Made by a program: the position numbers and the translations under genes. A DNA stretch of 64,000 nt. Origin: JBCCCJ01 sp039029315. Its GTDB lineage: Bacteria; Bacteroidota; Bacteroidia; J057. The notes under the pieces were generated by a model that worked only from the letters and a program-made list of their open reading frames with translations, made no database searches and had not been told where the DNA came from. Numbering within the stretch: position 1 is the first letter of the stretch; each line of letters starts with the position of its first letter. Below, piece after piece: positions 8,299-16,858 of this stretch. Location: the NCBI GenBank assembly GCA_039029315.1, contig JBCCGK010000039.1, positions 29,846 through 93,845 on the forward strand. Reading direction: 5' to 3'.

Positions 8299-9162
8299 AT
8301 GGACAGCTCTGCTACAATTTTTCTCGCCTTTGCCTTGATCGTCATCATGATCGGCATGGGATTGGCCCTGACAATCGACGACTTCAAACGCATTGTCAAA
8401 ATGCCCAAGGCCGTTTTGCTGGGCTTTCTCAACCAAATCATTCTGCTTCCCCTCATTGCCTTTGGCCTGAACAAGCTATTTGGGGTAGACCCGGCCATCG
8501 CAGTGGGTGTGATGATTCTGGCAGCCTGTCCAGGAGGAGCGACATCGAATCTGATCTCTCACCTCGCCAAGGCTGATACTGCACTCTCTGTTACCTTGAC
8601 AGCCATCAACAGCCTCATCACGATTATCACCATCCCACTTATCACCACTTTTGCGCTTTCTGCCTTTTTGGGAGAAAGCTCAACCGTAGAAGCTCCATTG
8701 GGGACCATTTTTAGTTCCCTCCTGGTGATCATCTTGATCCCCTTGAGCATTGGTATGGCGATTCGAAAATATAAGCCCGATTTCGCCGACAGAATGGACC
8801 GTCCTGTGCGCATTGCAGGGGTGGTCTTAATCACATTGGTCATTCTTGGTCTATTGATCCGGGAGCGAGAGCATATTGTGGAGTACTTCCAGAGTGCTCT
8901 GCTCATCACGCTGGCCCTTAACATCACCACCATGTTGGTTGGCTTTTTGACAGCCCGACTCACCAAACTCAGTTTCAAACAAGCCCTGGCCATCACCATC
9001 GAATCCGGAAACCAGAATGGAACCCTTGCCATCAGCCTGGCAGTCGTCTCTCTAGGCAGACCAGACTTTGCCATCGCTGCAGCTGTATTCAGTTTGATTA
9101 TGTATCCGACAGCCCTGGTCCCGATCTATTTCGGCAACAAAGCCGCGAAAAGCGAGATGTGA
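8299..9162 (+). CDS. Bile acid:sodium symporter (BASS/SBF) family transporter
   Basis: 287 residues with about nine hydrophobic helices. Family marks are the early GMGLALTIDDFKRI segment, the AACPGGATSNLISHLAKAD loop between helices (the conserved P-G-G-x-x-S-N), and ESGNQNGTLAISLAV near residue 236, the unwound-helix/Na+ site region. BASS proteins carry out sodium-coupled uptake of organic anions; in Bacteria substrates include pantothenate and keto acids rather than bile acids. The substrate here cannot be assigned. It sits in the inner membrane. It is 94 nt downstream of ettA, with no terminator seen between them. Confidence 0.88.
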   Translation: MDSSATIFLAFALIVIMIGMGLALTIDDFKRIVKMPKAVLLGFLNQIILLPLIAFGLNKLFGVDPAIAVGVMILAACPGGATSNLISHLAKADTALSVTLTAINSLITIITIPLITTFALSAFLGESSTVEAPLGTIFSSLLVIILIPLSIGMAIRKYKPDFADRMDRPVRIAGVVLITLVILGLLIREREHIVEYFQSALLITLALNITTMLVGFLTARLTKLSFKQALAITIESGNQNGTLAISLAVVSLGRPDFAIAAAVFSLIMYPTALVPIYFGNKAAKSEM

Positions 9163-9253
9163 AACAATACGCCAACGATTTGGAACAATGGTCCATGTAT
9201 ATGTGAGGGAAGAATGCTTGTTTTGTCTCAACACCACAGCTACCCCCAAGCAT

Positions 9254-9595
9254 ATGAAACCGACCATCGCTTTTTTGTTCTTGTTTTGTTCTCTGTTTGT
9301 CATCGACCTGCCTGCCAGTAACTTTCATGCCTTGTCATCTGTCAAGCAGGAAGGAGAGCCTCAATCGGCCAGGATTTCTCTTTCTGTTTACCCCAATCCC
9401 ACCTCCTCTTATTTGTATATCAAGGGAGAAGGACTGCACAATGAAGAGGCTTCCATTCTCAATTTGTTGGGAAAGGAGGTGAAAAAACTAGCTCACATAA
9501 ATGATCAAGACAAGATCGATGTATCTGATCTGAAGCCAGGGGTCTACTTTTTTCAGCTTTCCAGGGAGGTGCTGATTCGCTTTATTAAAGAATGA
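9254..9595 (+). CDS. Very small secreted protein consisting mostly of a T9SS sorting domain
   Basis: 113 residues from ATG 9254, where MKPTIAFLFLFCSLFVIDLP forms a signal peptide. The in-frame extension to 9188 would bury it. After ~20 linker residues, the protein is a Por-secretion type A domain alone: LSVYPNPTSSYLYIKGE at ~44, ILNLLGKEVKKL, and DLKPGVYFFQLSREVLIRF at the end. There is no separate passenger domain. Such mini-CTD proteins are sometimes annotated, but their role is unknown. It may be a relict of a larger cargo gene, although the signal peptide and linker look intact. It is 91 nt downstream of the transporter, with larC following after 143 nt. Confidence 0.75.
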   Translation: MKPTIAFLFLFCSLFVIDLPASNFHALSSVKQEGEPQSARISLSVYPNPTSSYLYIKGEGLHNEEASILNLLGKEVKKLAHINDQDKIDVSDLKPGVYFFQLSREVLIRFIKE

Positions 9596-9738
9596 GCTGT
9601 TCAATACCGAATTCGCAAGATCCGGTTCGCTGTTTTTTTCAAAATACACTAGAGGATACGCAATAGGGAAAATTTGTCTCTTCAACTGAATTGTGAGAAG
9701 GCTAACATTTTACGAATAAAATTCCCTAAATTTCCGGC

Positions 9739-11084
9739 ATGAGTACTCTCTACATCGAACCCTTTTCTGGCCTGTCAGGTGATATGCTTCTCAGTGCTTT
9801 GTGTAGCCTGGCTGATGCCTATGATGAACTTGTCAAGCTTCCCGGCAAGCTGCATCTTCCCGATGGAAAGGTGGAAATTCATCAGGTGAACAAAAATGGC
9901 ATTGTCTGTAAGCATGTGAAAATCGTGGACCTGAATGAGACAGAACACACGCATGATCATAGCCATGACCATCACCACGCCCATGATCATTCTCATTCTC
10001 ACGATCATCATCACTCCCATGATCATTCTCACGCTCATGATCATGACCACCATCATCATTCTCATGAACATGAACACCAGCATGGGCATACCCATCATCA
10101 TCATCATGCACATCGGCATCTGAGGGATATTCTGGCCATCATTGACAAGGGACATATCTCTGCTGGCGCCAAGCAGATCGCAAAAGACATTTTTACCATT
10201 ATCGGTACTTCAGAATCTCGCATCCACAATATGGATTTGGACACCATCCATTTTCATGAGGTAAGTGGGGTGGATTCCATCCTGGATATCGTTGGTTGTG
10301 CGGTCCTCATTGATCAGCTGGGAATAGAGAATACCTATTCTGATCCAATCTGTACGGGTTTTGGGATGGTAAAAACACAACATGGGATGTTGCCAGTTCC
10401 AGCTCCTGCTACTGCGGATATCCTTCAAGGCATGCCCACCTACAAAGGCAGTGAAGAAGGAGAGAAGGTGACCCCAACTGGAGCCGCCATCCTGAAATAT
10501 TTGCAACCGGATTTTTCTCCTCCTGTTCTTCAAACCCAACAAATCGCTTATGGTCCCGGCCAAAAGGACTTTGTCAATCCCAATGTGGTGCGGGTGTCGC
10601 TCCTGAAACCCATAAAAAAAAAGCAAGCAGCCACATCCACCTTGTAGAAACACATGTTGATGACCTGCCACCGGAGTATATCGGGCGGGATTTTCAGGAT
10701 CAACTATTAGCGGCTGGAGCTGTAGATTTTTTCTTCACGCCCATTCAGATGAAGAAAGGGAGGCCGGGATTGAATCTCACTGTATTGGTCAAGGATCATG
10801 GTTTGGAACAGGTACAGGCATTCCTTCTGGAACACACCTCCTCGATTGGCCTTCGATACCAGCGAATGGAACGAATAGAGCTGCCACGAACAATATCTGA
10901 AGTAGAAACCCCCTTCGGCCCCGTTCGCATCAAAGAGGTCATCAGGCCATCGGCCAGAAAAAGTAGAAAAATTGAATATGAAGACTTGCAGCGAATCAGG
11001 GAAAAAACGGGGAGAAGCATACACGAAATTCAGGAAGAAATCATTCACTATTTGGCTGGGGCATCCTCCAAAGGAGAATCCTGA
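9739..11084 (+). CDS. larC: LarC, nickel insertase of pincer cofactor synthesis, read through a -1 frameshift
   Basis: LarC inserts nickel, with CTP use, into the dithio-nucleotide to finish the LarA cofactor. The zero frame runs from ATG 9739 to TAG 10645-10647 (302 residues, LarC1). A -1 shift at the A-tract 10614-10622 joins it to a second frame ending at TGA 11084, giving about 448 residues in total. The N-terminus is typical (IEPFSGLSGDMLLSAL). Residues ~72-130 are an extreme His/Asp-rich loop that can hold nickel. GMVKTQHGMLPVPAPAT (near residue 213) and VTPTGAAIL are family motifs. The LarC2 half starts in frame with HLVETHVDDLPPEYIG and includes FFTPIQMKKGRPG. Programmed frameshifting has been described for Lactobacillus larC. 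The gene is separated from larE-larB by three unrelated genes. Confidence 0.9.
10614..10623 (+). other. Slippery heptamer A-AAA-AAG for -1 frameshifting in larC
   Basis: A run of nine A residues followed by G. The zero-frame reading is ATA-AAA-AAA-AAG, so the last heptamer (10617-10623) is A-AAA-AAG, the same slip signal as E. coli dnaX. After a -1 slip the next codon is GCA at 10623 and LarC homology continues. Without slipping, translation ends eight codons later at TAG 10645. I could not identify a firm downstream stimulator stem. Confidence 0.8.
10623..11084 (+). CDS. larC: LarC2 segment, -1 frame continuation of LarC
   Basis: This is the C-terminal ~153 residues of LarC. It is open from the A-tract and has no ATG near its beginning; the first in-frame ATG is at 10749, already inside the conserved region (IQMKKGRPGLN). 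The conserved VETHVDDLPPE segment lies upstream of that ATG. Independent initiation would therefore make a truncated domain, which supports frameshift expression rather than a separate gene. In LarC the C-terminal part forms the CTP-binding/cyclometallase core. It ends SSKGES before a hairpin that terminates the opposite strand. Confidence 0.8.
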   Translation, partial: ASSHIHLVETHVDDLPPEYIGRDFQDQLLAAGAVDFFFTPIQMKKGRPGLNLTVLVKDHGLEQVQAFLLEHTSSIGLRYQRMERIELPRTISEVETPFGPVRIKEVIRPSARKSRKIEYEDLQRIREKTGRSIHEIQEEIIHYLAGASSKGES

Positions 11085-11129
11085 GTGAAGGATGCTTCTC
11101 GTTTCCAGTGAGCGCTTGATTTTTTCCAT

Positions 11130-11158
11130 AAAAAAAGCCATCCCGCTTGCGCGGGATG
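11130..11158 (-). terminator. Intrinsic terminator of the collagen-like lipoprotein gene
   Basis: The stem is CATCCCGC (11139-11146) with GCGGGATG (11151-11158), loop TTGC. Seven A residues at 11130-11136 become a T tract on the minus strand. It lies ~30 nt past the stop of the minus-strand lipoprotein gene. Confidence 0.85.
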
Positions 11159-11188
11159 ACCAAAATGAATAGGGTTAATAGGGCTATG

Positions 11189-11797
11189 TTATTGTTGGTG
11201 TTTGCTAAACTTGTTGGCTAATCGATATTTCTGATCGTTTTCATAGATGCCCAGATAGGTAGCTACCTCATCATAGTTGGAATAATCCACTTCCATTTTT
11301 CCTACCGGAACTGCCGAAGCGACAATGACTCGAATGATGCCTTCATAGGCGGTTGCGTTTCGATCGCTGGCTTGACTTTGAAGACCAACAAATGCCAAAT
11401 CATAAATGAAGTCCAGTTTCTCTATATAATCAGGATTGTGGGCAATGATGGTATAGGGCAGAGCGGTCCACGGATCTTGTGTGTCTGCACGGTAATAAAC
11501 CAGAACCAAACCATTGCTGACGATGTCCTGTGTGATTTCCGGAACATCCAGGTCCAGCGCCATGAAATACCCATCCTCGCCAGGAGCTCCAACATCATAC
11601 CAATGCGAGGGATCTGCGGCATAATTGATGCTGATGACATTGGCATTGCCATCTGCCCCATCGCGTCCATCAAATCCATCTTGTCCTGCTGGACCTTGAG
11701 GACCACGAGGTCCGACACAACTGCTCATCAGGATTCCGAGAAGGGCTATAAAGGTAAATGTGATCGATTTGTTGAATTGAAAGGTAAACATGTTCAT
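11189..11797 (-). CDS. Lipoprotein with short collagen-like segment
   Basis: 202 residues. The N-terminus is a lipoprotein signal (TFIALLGILMSSC) with the lipid-modified Cys at about residue 27. It is followed at once by Gly-X-Y triplets (GPRGPQGPAGQDGFDGRDGA), about seven repeats. The remaining ~155 residues are a globular domain rich in aromatic and acidic residues (SHWYDVGAPGEDG, then ALPYTIIAHN and GIIRVIVASAVPVGKMEVD). This layout is common in Bacteroidota surface lipoproteins; the collagen triplets are probably a stalk. No Asp/Glu export signal follows the Cys, since the next residues are VGPRG. The gene has its own terminator and is divergent from the M16 peptidase gene across a ~370-nt gap. 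Function unknown. Confidence 0.8.
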   Translation of the reverse strand: MNMFTFQFNKSITFTFIALLGILMSSCVGPRGPQGPAGQDGFDGRDGADGNANVISINYAADPSHWYDVGAPGEDGYFMALDLDVPEITQDIVSNGLVLVYYRADTQDPWTALPYTIIAHNPDYIEKLDFIYDLAFVGLQSQASDRNATAYEGIIRVIVASAVPVGKMEVDYSNYDEVATYLGIYENDQKYRLANKFSKHQQ

Positions 11798-12165
11798 ATG
11801 ATTTTGTAAGGTTTTGTTTCATCATACGAGCAGGTCACATCCCTGTTGGTACCCAATGACCAAGCGTGTCTGATTGTCCCGCTTTTGAGCAGAAACGAAT
11901 GAATATTAGCGGGCAAGCTTCGGGAGAACGACAAGCGATGTGGGTGGGACTGATCAGTTGTTGTGCGATGGTTTCCAGTGCGAATTACTCATGGATGGAA
12001 TGATAGAAAATAGTGCATGGCCATCCCTTTGTCCTAAACTTAGCAATCCAGAAATATTGGGAGTGAAATGAACATTGATCTTATTGCAAGACCTTCTGTA
12101 TATTTGTGAGTTGATGCAATGACTATCTTGATTTGAAAATTACAACCTATATCTAATGATCCATC
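11798..12165. other. Divergent intergenic region between lipoprotein and M16 peptidase genes
   Basis: 368 bases containing one recognisable promoter, for the rightward gene at 12075-12106. On the leftward side I found no exact TAnnTTTG element. No RNA gene or repeat was seen. Confidence 0.4.
12075..12106 (+). promoter_or_regulatory. -33/-7 promoter for the M16 peptidase gene
   Basis: TTG at 12075-12077 and TATATTTG at 12099-12106 match the Bacteroidota housekeeping elements with a 21-nt spacer. They lie 59 nt upstream of the start codon at 12166. Confidence 0.55.
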
Positions 12166-15075
12166 ATGAGAAATGATTTTTTGCGTATGTTGGGAGTCCT
12201 TCTCCTGGCATTGACGGTTTTTGTGGGGTGCAAATCCGTTCAAACGAGCACAACCGCTACTCCCCCTTCTCCAGCAGAAACGATGAGTCCTGAATCTGCG
12301 GCTGCTTCTGAAGCCAAACCTCCTACTTCTTCTTATTCAGAAAAAACGATTCCTTTTGAACCCAATACAAGGAGAGGAACCCTTTCCAATGGTCTGACAT
12401 ACTTCATTCGCAAAAATGGTCAGCCTGAAAACTATGCAGAACTGCGTCTGGCGGTAAATGCTGGCTCAATTCAGGAGTCTGAGGAGCAATTGGGACTGGC
12501 ACATTTTGTGGAGCATATGTGTTTCAATGGGACCAAAAACTTCCCCAAAAGTGAATTGGTAGACTATCTGGAATCTATTGGAACCAAGTTCGGTGCCCAC
12601 CTGAATGCCTATACGAGTTTTGACGAGACGGTCTATGAACTTCGGGTCCCCACCGATGACCCGGAACAATTTGACACAGGTCTTCAAATCCTGGAAGACT
12701 GGGCCCATAATGTGAGTTTTGATGGAGAGGAAATTGAAAAAGAGCGTGGCGTAGTCATTGAAGAATGGCGAACCCGTCTCGGTGCAGGCTGGCGAATGAT
12801 GCAGCAGACCTATCCCAAAACCTTTTATGAATCCAGATATGTAGATCGCCTCCCAATCGGAACCACCGAAGTCCTTAAGAACTTTGAACATGAAACTCTC
12901 CGCCAATATTATCGCGACTGGTATAGACCAGATTTGATGGCAGTGGTGGCTGTGGGAGATTTTGATGTAGATGAAGTAGAGCAAATGATCAAAGAGAAAT
13001 TTGGTCGAATTTCCGCTGTCGAGAATCCCAAAAAACGAGAAGTCTATCCCATTCCAGATCATCAGGAAACGCTGATCTCGATTGCTGCAGATGAAGAAGC
13101 TTCTTTCAATCGAGTAGAAATTCTTTATAAGCACGATGTCAAATACACCAAGACTATCGGAGATTTCCGGGAATCAATCGTCAGGGATTTGGCAAGTTCT
13201 TTGCTCGATGCACGCCTGAGTGAATTGACCCAGGCCGAGACTCCGCCCTTTACTTTTGCCTTCTCAGGATATGGGAGCCTGGCCAAGACCAAAGACAGCT
13301 ACTCGGCAACGGCCATCGTGAGTGAAAAACAATTCCTCTCAGGATTGGAGACTCTGCTGTTGGAAAATGAACGCGTTCAACGCTTTGGATATACCCAAAG
13401 TGAACTAGATCGCGCCAAAAGCTCCATCGAAGCCGGACTGGAAAAGTCCCTAAAAGAAAAAGACAAAACAGAATCAAGAAGAATTGTCCGTCAATATGTC
13501 TATCACTTCCTGGAAGGAGATCCGGTTCCAGGCGTAGACAATACAGTCAAGTTATACCGTGAATACCTGCCAGGAATTAGCCTGGAGGAAGTCAACGAAG
13601 CCTTTAAGGAATTTATCCGGGAAGACAACCGGGTGATCACCATTGCCGGGGCTCAAAAAGAGGGAATCAGCTTGCCGACTGATGCGGATGTGCGTCAGCT
13701 GTTGGAACAAGTCAAACAAGCCGAGCTAAGCCCTTATGAAGACAATGTCTCTGATGCCCCCTTAATGGCTACGCTTCCAACTGCGGGCAGTATCACCGAA
13801 GTGAAGCGGGTGGAAGACATTGATGTAACAGAACTCACCCTGTCGAATGGGGTCCGTGTGGTTCTCAAGCCGACGACCTTCAAAAATGATGAGATTCGCA
13901 TCAGTGCGTACAGCCCCGGTGGAACTTCTGTCTATCCTGATGAGCAGTATATCTCTGCCAAGTATGCCACCAGTATCATTGGCGCTTCTGGCATAGGTGA
14001 ATTTGACAATATTCAGCTAGACAAATTCCTTTCTGACAAGGTTGTAGGTGTATTTCCCTATATCTCAGAATTGGAAGAAGGGGTCGGTGGGATGAGTTCT
14101 CCCAAAGATCTCGAAACCTGTCTGCAATTGATTCATCTTTATTTCACCTCTCCCAGGAAGGATGAAAAGGCCTTTGGTTCCTTTATGGCAAGGATTCGAT
14201 CCATGAATGAAAATCAGCTGGCGAACCCAGATCGATGGTTCCGCAACGAAGTTCAAGATGCCATGTATCATAAACAATTGCGAAGACGCTTTGTAGATCC
14301 TCCGGAGATGCTCGAACAAATTGACTTGACTACTGCTTATGAAGTCTACAAGGATCGATTTGCTGATGCGAGTGATTTTACCTTTATTTTTCTTGGGAAT
14401 TTTGAAGTGGAAACCATCAAACCACTCCTGAATCAATATCTCGCTAGTCTTCCCTCTTCCAATCGTGGCGAAAACTGGAAAGAAAGAAATCTCTATCCCA
14501 TCGAAGGCCCATTGTCCAAGACTTTCAATAGAGGGAAAGAACCCAAGAGCCAGGTTCAACTCAAAATCTATGGAGATTTTGACTGGGATACCAAGAGTAG
14601 ATACCACCTCAACTCCGCCATGCAGGTGCTTCGAATTATGCTGCGGGAGTCGATGCGGGAAGATCGAGGGGGCGTCTATGGGGTCGGGGCCTTTGCCAGA
14701 ACCAGACGTGATCCCAAAGGGAGATATTCCATCAATATTTCCTTTACCTGTGCCCCTGAAAATGTGGATGACCTGGTCGATGCTGCCCTCAATGATATGA
14801 AAACTCTGAGGGAGGAAGGGGCATCCGAGAAGAATCTGCAAAAAATCAAGGAAACTCAGCGCAAGGACATTCAGGTAGGGATGAAGCAAAACAGATATTG
14901 GCTCAACAATCTGGAATTTTCCTATCAACATGAGCTGGACCCCAGTAAGTTGATTCAAGCGGAAGATAAAATCGACAAATTGACAGGAGAGGATATTCAG
15001 AAAGCTGCTCAGCAGTATTTTGATGCTGACAAGTTGGTGAAATTTGTCTTGTATCCCGAAACGGAAAATCAATAA
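12166..15075 (+). CDS. M16 family zinc metallopeptidase, lipoprotein
   Basis: 969 residues. The lipobox VFVGC places the lipidated Cys at residue 22, so it is anchored in the envelope. A Pro/Ser/Thr/Ala-rich linker leads to two M16 modules, as in pitrilysin-like peptidases. The first module has the inverted zinc motif HFVEH at residues 113-117 (in LGLAHFVEHMCFNGTKNFP), with the downstream glutamate helix KERGVVIEEWRTR near residue 200. The second half (after ~residue 550, ELTLSNGVRVVLKPTTFKND) repeats the fold without the motif, as usual for the inactive half. It probably degrades peptides in the periplasm or at the outer membrane. It has a promoter 59 nt upstream and a hairpin 54 nt after the stop. 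Confidence 0.92.
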   Translation: MRNDFLRMLGVLLLALTVFVGCKSVQTSTTATPPSPAETMSPESAAASEAKPPTSSYSEKTIPFEPNTRRGTLSNGLTYFIRKNGQPENYAELRLAVNAGSIQESEEQLGLAHFVEHMCFNGTKNFPKSELVDYLESIGTKFGAHLNAYTSFDETVYELRVPTDDPEQFDTGLQILEDWAHNVSFDGEEIEKERGVVIEEWRTRLGAGWRMMQQTYPKTFYESRYVDRLPIGTTEVLKNFEHETLRQYYRDWYRPDLMAVVAVGDFDVDEVEQMIKEKFGRISAVENPKKREVYPIPDHQETLISIAADEEASFNRVEILYKHDVKYTKTIGDFRESIVRDLASSLLDARLSELTQAETPPFTFAFSGYGSLAKTKDSYSATAIVSEKQFLSGLETLLLENERVQRFGYTQSELDRAKSSIEAGLEKSLKEKDKTESRRIVRQYVYHFLEGDPVPGVDNTVKLYREYLPGISLEEVNEAFKEFIREDNRVITIAGAQKEGISLPTDADVRQLLEQVKQAELSPYEDNVSDAPLMATLPTAGSITEVKRVEDIDVTELTLSNGVRVVLKPTTFKNDEIRISAYSPGGTSVYPDEQYISAKYATSIIGASGIGEFDNIQLDKFLSDKVVGVFPYISELEEGVGGMSSPKDLETCLQLIHLYFTSPRKDEKAFGSFMARIRSMNENQLANPDRWFRNEVQDAMYHKQLRRRFVDPPEMLEQIDLTTAYEVYKDRFADASDFTFIFLGNFEVETIKPLLNQYLASLPSSNRGENWKERNLYPIEGPLSKTFNRGKEPKSQVQLKIYGDFDWDTKSRYHLNSAMQVLRIMLRESMREDRGGVYGVGAFARTRRDPKGRYSINISFTCAPENVDDLVDAALNDMKTLREEGASEKNLQKIKETQRKDIQVGMKQNRYWLNNLEFSYQHELDPSKLIQAEDKIDKLTGEDIQKAAQQYFDADKLVKFVLYPETENQ

Positions 15076-15128
15076 GCCAAGCCAGACAGGCGTCTGTTTC
15101 TTCGAAGATTCAGATGTATCTCGTTCAT

Positions 15129-15170
15129 AAAGCATGGATGGTGAACCAAAGGGTCCACCACCCATGCTTT
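15129..15170 (+). terminator. Terminator-like hairpin after the M16 gene
   Basis: AAAGCATGG (15129-15137) pairs with CCATGCTTT (15162-15170), and GGTG/CACC extends the stem inside. It is followed by a T/G-rich tail (GTTTGTGTTT). Confidence 0.6.
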
Positions 15171-15220
15171 GTTTGTGTTTGGTCTGTCAATTGAGGGAGA
15201 TCGTCAGGTAAGAAATGAAA

Positions 15221-15244
15221 AAAGAGAGCGCAAAAAACGCTCTC
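15221..15244 (-). terminator. Orphan intrinsic terminator on the minus strand
   Basis: GAGAGCG (15224-15230) pairs with CGCTCTC (15238-15244). Read on the minus strand, the right arm is followed by six T residues, a textbook intrinsic terminator. No minus-strand gene lies upstream of it, which raises the possibility of a small RNA between it and 15518. Confidence 0.6.
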
Positions 15245-15518
15245 CTCACATCTAATCTACCCATTTAAATTGTAATCTTAAACTAAGTACTCTTTCAACG
15301 CAGCAAAAGAATTGAATATTGTGTATCGCTGAGAATTATTGTTTGGGGGGAATGAGGGAGGAATTCAAAAAAAAATAGAACAAAATTTAAATTAATTTTT
15401 CATATGTAATATTTTTTATATAAATTGTCCAAAAATTAGCAACAATCCTTCAAGCAAGACCACCCGAAGCTGTTCCTTTTACATCTTTTTAAGTCTATAG
15501 ATTTACCCGAACAGATTC
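15245..15518. other. AT-rich intergenic region, possible small RNA on the minus strand
   Basis: AT-rich sequence with long A and T runs. On the minus strand it ends in the orphan terminator at 15221-15244. It also contains a TAATTTTTG element 19 nt after a TTG (minus-strand reading, about 15445-15475), which could be a promoter. No coding frame of credible size was seen. Confidence 0.25.
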
Positions 15519-15995
15519 ATGAAAAACTGGAAACAATATCAGCAAGCTGAACCCATTCTTCTCCGCATCGAACAACGATTCTCCCGACTCCAAAGCTTCC
15601 AAAAAAGATATCCTGCTGATCAGACCCATCTTCACGGATTTTCGCCTGAAGATATTTCTCATGCCAAGGAGGCCCTGCTAGAAAGCATTCGCACAGATGC
15701 CCTCTTGCTACCTGGGAAGGTGTATTATTGGTTGTATCCCTTTTACAGTGGAAATTTTCTTCAACTGGTTGCTGCTTTGGGACGAAGTGGAATGATGGAT
15801 AAACAAAAAGACAATCCCGAATCCCGAAATGCTTTTTATCAATTTTTCAAGACTGTCCCCTTGGATATTCGATTGGGATTAGGCCAGAAACTCAATCACC
15901 CGGAATTGACACAGCAAGCATTAAGAATACAAGCAAAAATCAAGGCCAAAAAAGCACTGGTCAAGTCTCACCTGGACGAAAATTTTTCAAATTAG
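15519..15995 (+). CDS. Hypothetical helical protein
   Basis: 158 residues starting MKNWKQYQQAEPILLRIEQR. I do not recognise the family. It is predicted mostly helical and basic, with no signal peptide or membrane segment. There is an aromatic stretch in the middle (LLPGKVYYWLYPFYSGNFLQ) and a Lys-rich C-terminal helix (AKIKAKKALVKSHLDEN). It stands alone between an AT-rich intergenic region and a convergent gene pair. Codon use looks like its neighbours, and the frame is clean from ATG to TAG, so it is probably real. Confidence 0.6.
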   Translation: MKNWKQYQQAEPILLRIEQRFSRLQSFQKRYPADQTHLHGFSPEDISHAKEALLESIRTDALLLPGKVYYWLYPFYSGNFLQLVAALGRSGMMDKQKDNPESRNAFYQFFKTVPLDIRLGLGQKLNHPELTQQALRIQAKIKAKKALVKSHLDENFSN

Positions 15996-16218
15996 GCGCG
16001 ATCCCTCCTAAACATTCACCTGATACAACTGCTATGTCTGCCTTAAATCGTGGCTTTTGAACTAAAGCTTTACACCTACCTGACTTCGGCTTATCCAAGA
16101 CCTCTCTGATTTATTTTGTGTCCCAATAAAATTTTGGTGAGTACCAAATGTGTGAAGGGCAAAGCTTCGGCTTTGTCCTTTTTGCTTGCTGATCTGAAGG
16201 CAGGAAGGGGTGTCGGTT

Positions 16219-16821
16219 TTAATAATACTGAAAATTAGGATCGTCTTCATAGGCTGTCCCGATGGCACACAAGTGGTCCAAAGCTTCTGCAAACAGATCA
16301 TATAGATCATGCAACTGCTCAAGATCCTTGATTATTCCAACCACATGATAGTATAATTCGTTCACATCCTCTGGGAATTTGGGTTTTTGGAAGAGGGGAG
16401 CTTTCTCCTTGAGTTCGAGATGAATCTTGGGTTGAAAGCTGATCAATTGTCGAATTTGTGGATTGGCAAACATCATCTTCAATTTTCGTTCATCACTTCC
16501 CTGGATTACAAAGTCGCGATCAAAGGCAGGATAGCCAACTTCAATATCTTTCATCCCGAATGCCTTCCCGATTTTGTGGCCTACATGTTCCCGGAAGATG
16601 CGAAAGGTAAAATCATCGCGATTGATATAGGGCGCACGAATGCGCGTGAAGATGACCTTATCTGAATTGAAGGTATCGATGGTGATCATCCAGTTTGCAT
16701 GAAAGGCTTCGATACGGTCTGGTTTGTTCCATTTTCCTCGAAAGAAATCTGCGTCTATGTGATCACACAATTGCTGCCAGATGGCGCGTTTGTGTTTGCT
16801 GAAAGGATCGAATTTTGCCAT
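16219..16821 (-). CDS. Conserved protein of unknown function, tandem paralogue 2
   Basis: 200 residues, MAKFDPFSKHKRAIWQQLCD. It is about 60 % identical by eye to the gene immediately upstream on the same strand. Shared blocks include TRIRAPY(I/V)NRDDF, the F-R-I-F segment, KAFGMKD(I/V)EVGYP, VIQGSDERKL(K/R)MMFANP and LDHLCAIGTAYEDDP. I have seen similar cytoplasmic proteins of unknown function in Bacteroidota and other phyla, but I cannot name a domain with certainty. There is no signal peptide or membrane helix. It is downstream of its paralogue by 37 nt, so the two are co-transcribed. The near-identical tails (CAIGTAYEDDP-F-YY) suggest the C-terminus is functionally constrained. Confidence 0.8.
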   Translation of the reverse strand: MAKFDPFSKHKRAIWQQLCDHIDADFFRGKWNKPDRIEAFHANWMITIDTFNSDKVIFTRIRAPYINRDDFTFRIFREHVGHKIGKAFGMKDIEVGYPAFDRDFVIQGSDERKLKMMFANPQIRQLISFQPKIHLELKEKAPLFQKPKFPEDVNELYYHVVGIIKDLEQLHDLYDLFAEALDHLCAIGTAYEDDPNFQYY

Positions 16822-16858
16822 GGGGGGAAATTAGAAAAAAATTGGATCTCGATGATAT

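Noticed and set aside
9600..9640. Terminator between the mini T9SS gene and larC
   Set aside because: A T7 run is present at 9632-9638, but the sequence before it (ACCG...CGGT) forms only a four-pair stem with a long loop.
9949..10131. CRISPR-like or satellite repeat made of CATGATCAT/CATTCTCA units
   Set aside because: The periodicity comes from His/Asp codons of the LarC His-rich loop, in frame, without unique spacers.
10749..11084. Independent short gene starting at ATG 10749
   Set aside because: Conserved LarC sequence begins upstream of this ATG in the same frame, so it is the second half of a frameshifted larC.
14065..15165. 366-codon open frame on the minus strand
   Set aside because: It is antisense to the C-terminal half of the M16 peptidase gene, with low-complexity hydrophobic sequence and no family features.
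16062..16322. 86-codon minus-strand frame after the unknown-protein pair
   Set aside because: It overlaps the end of the 16219-16821 gene in another frame and lacks protein-like features.
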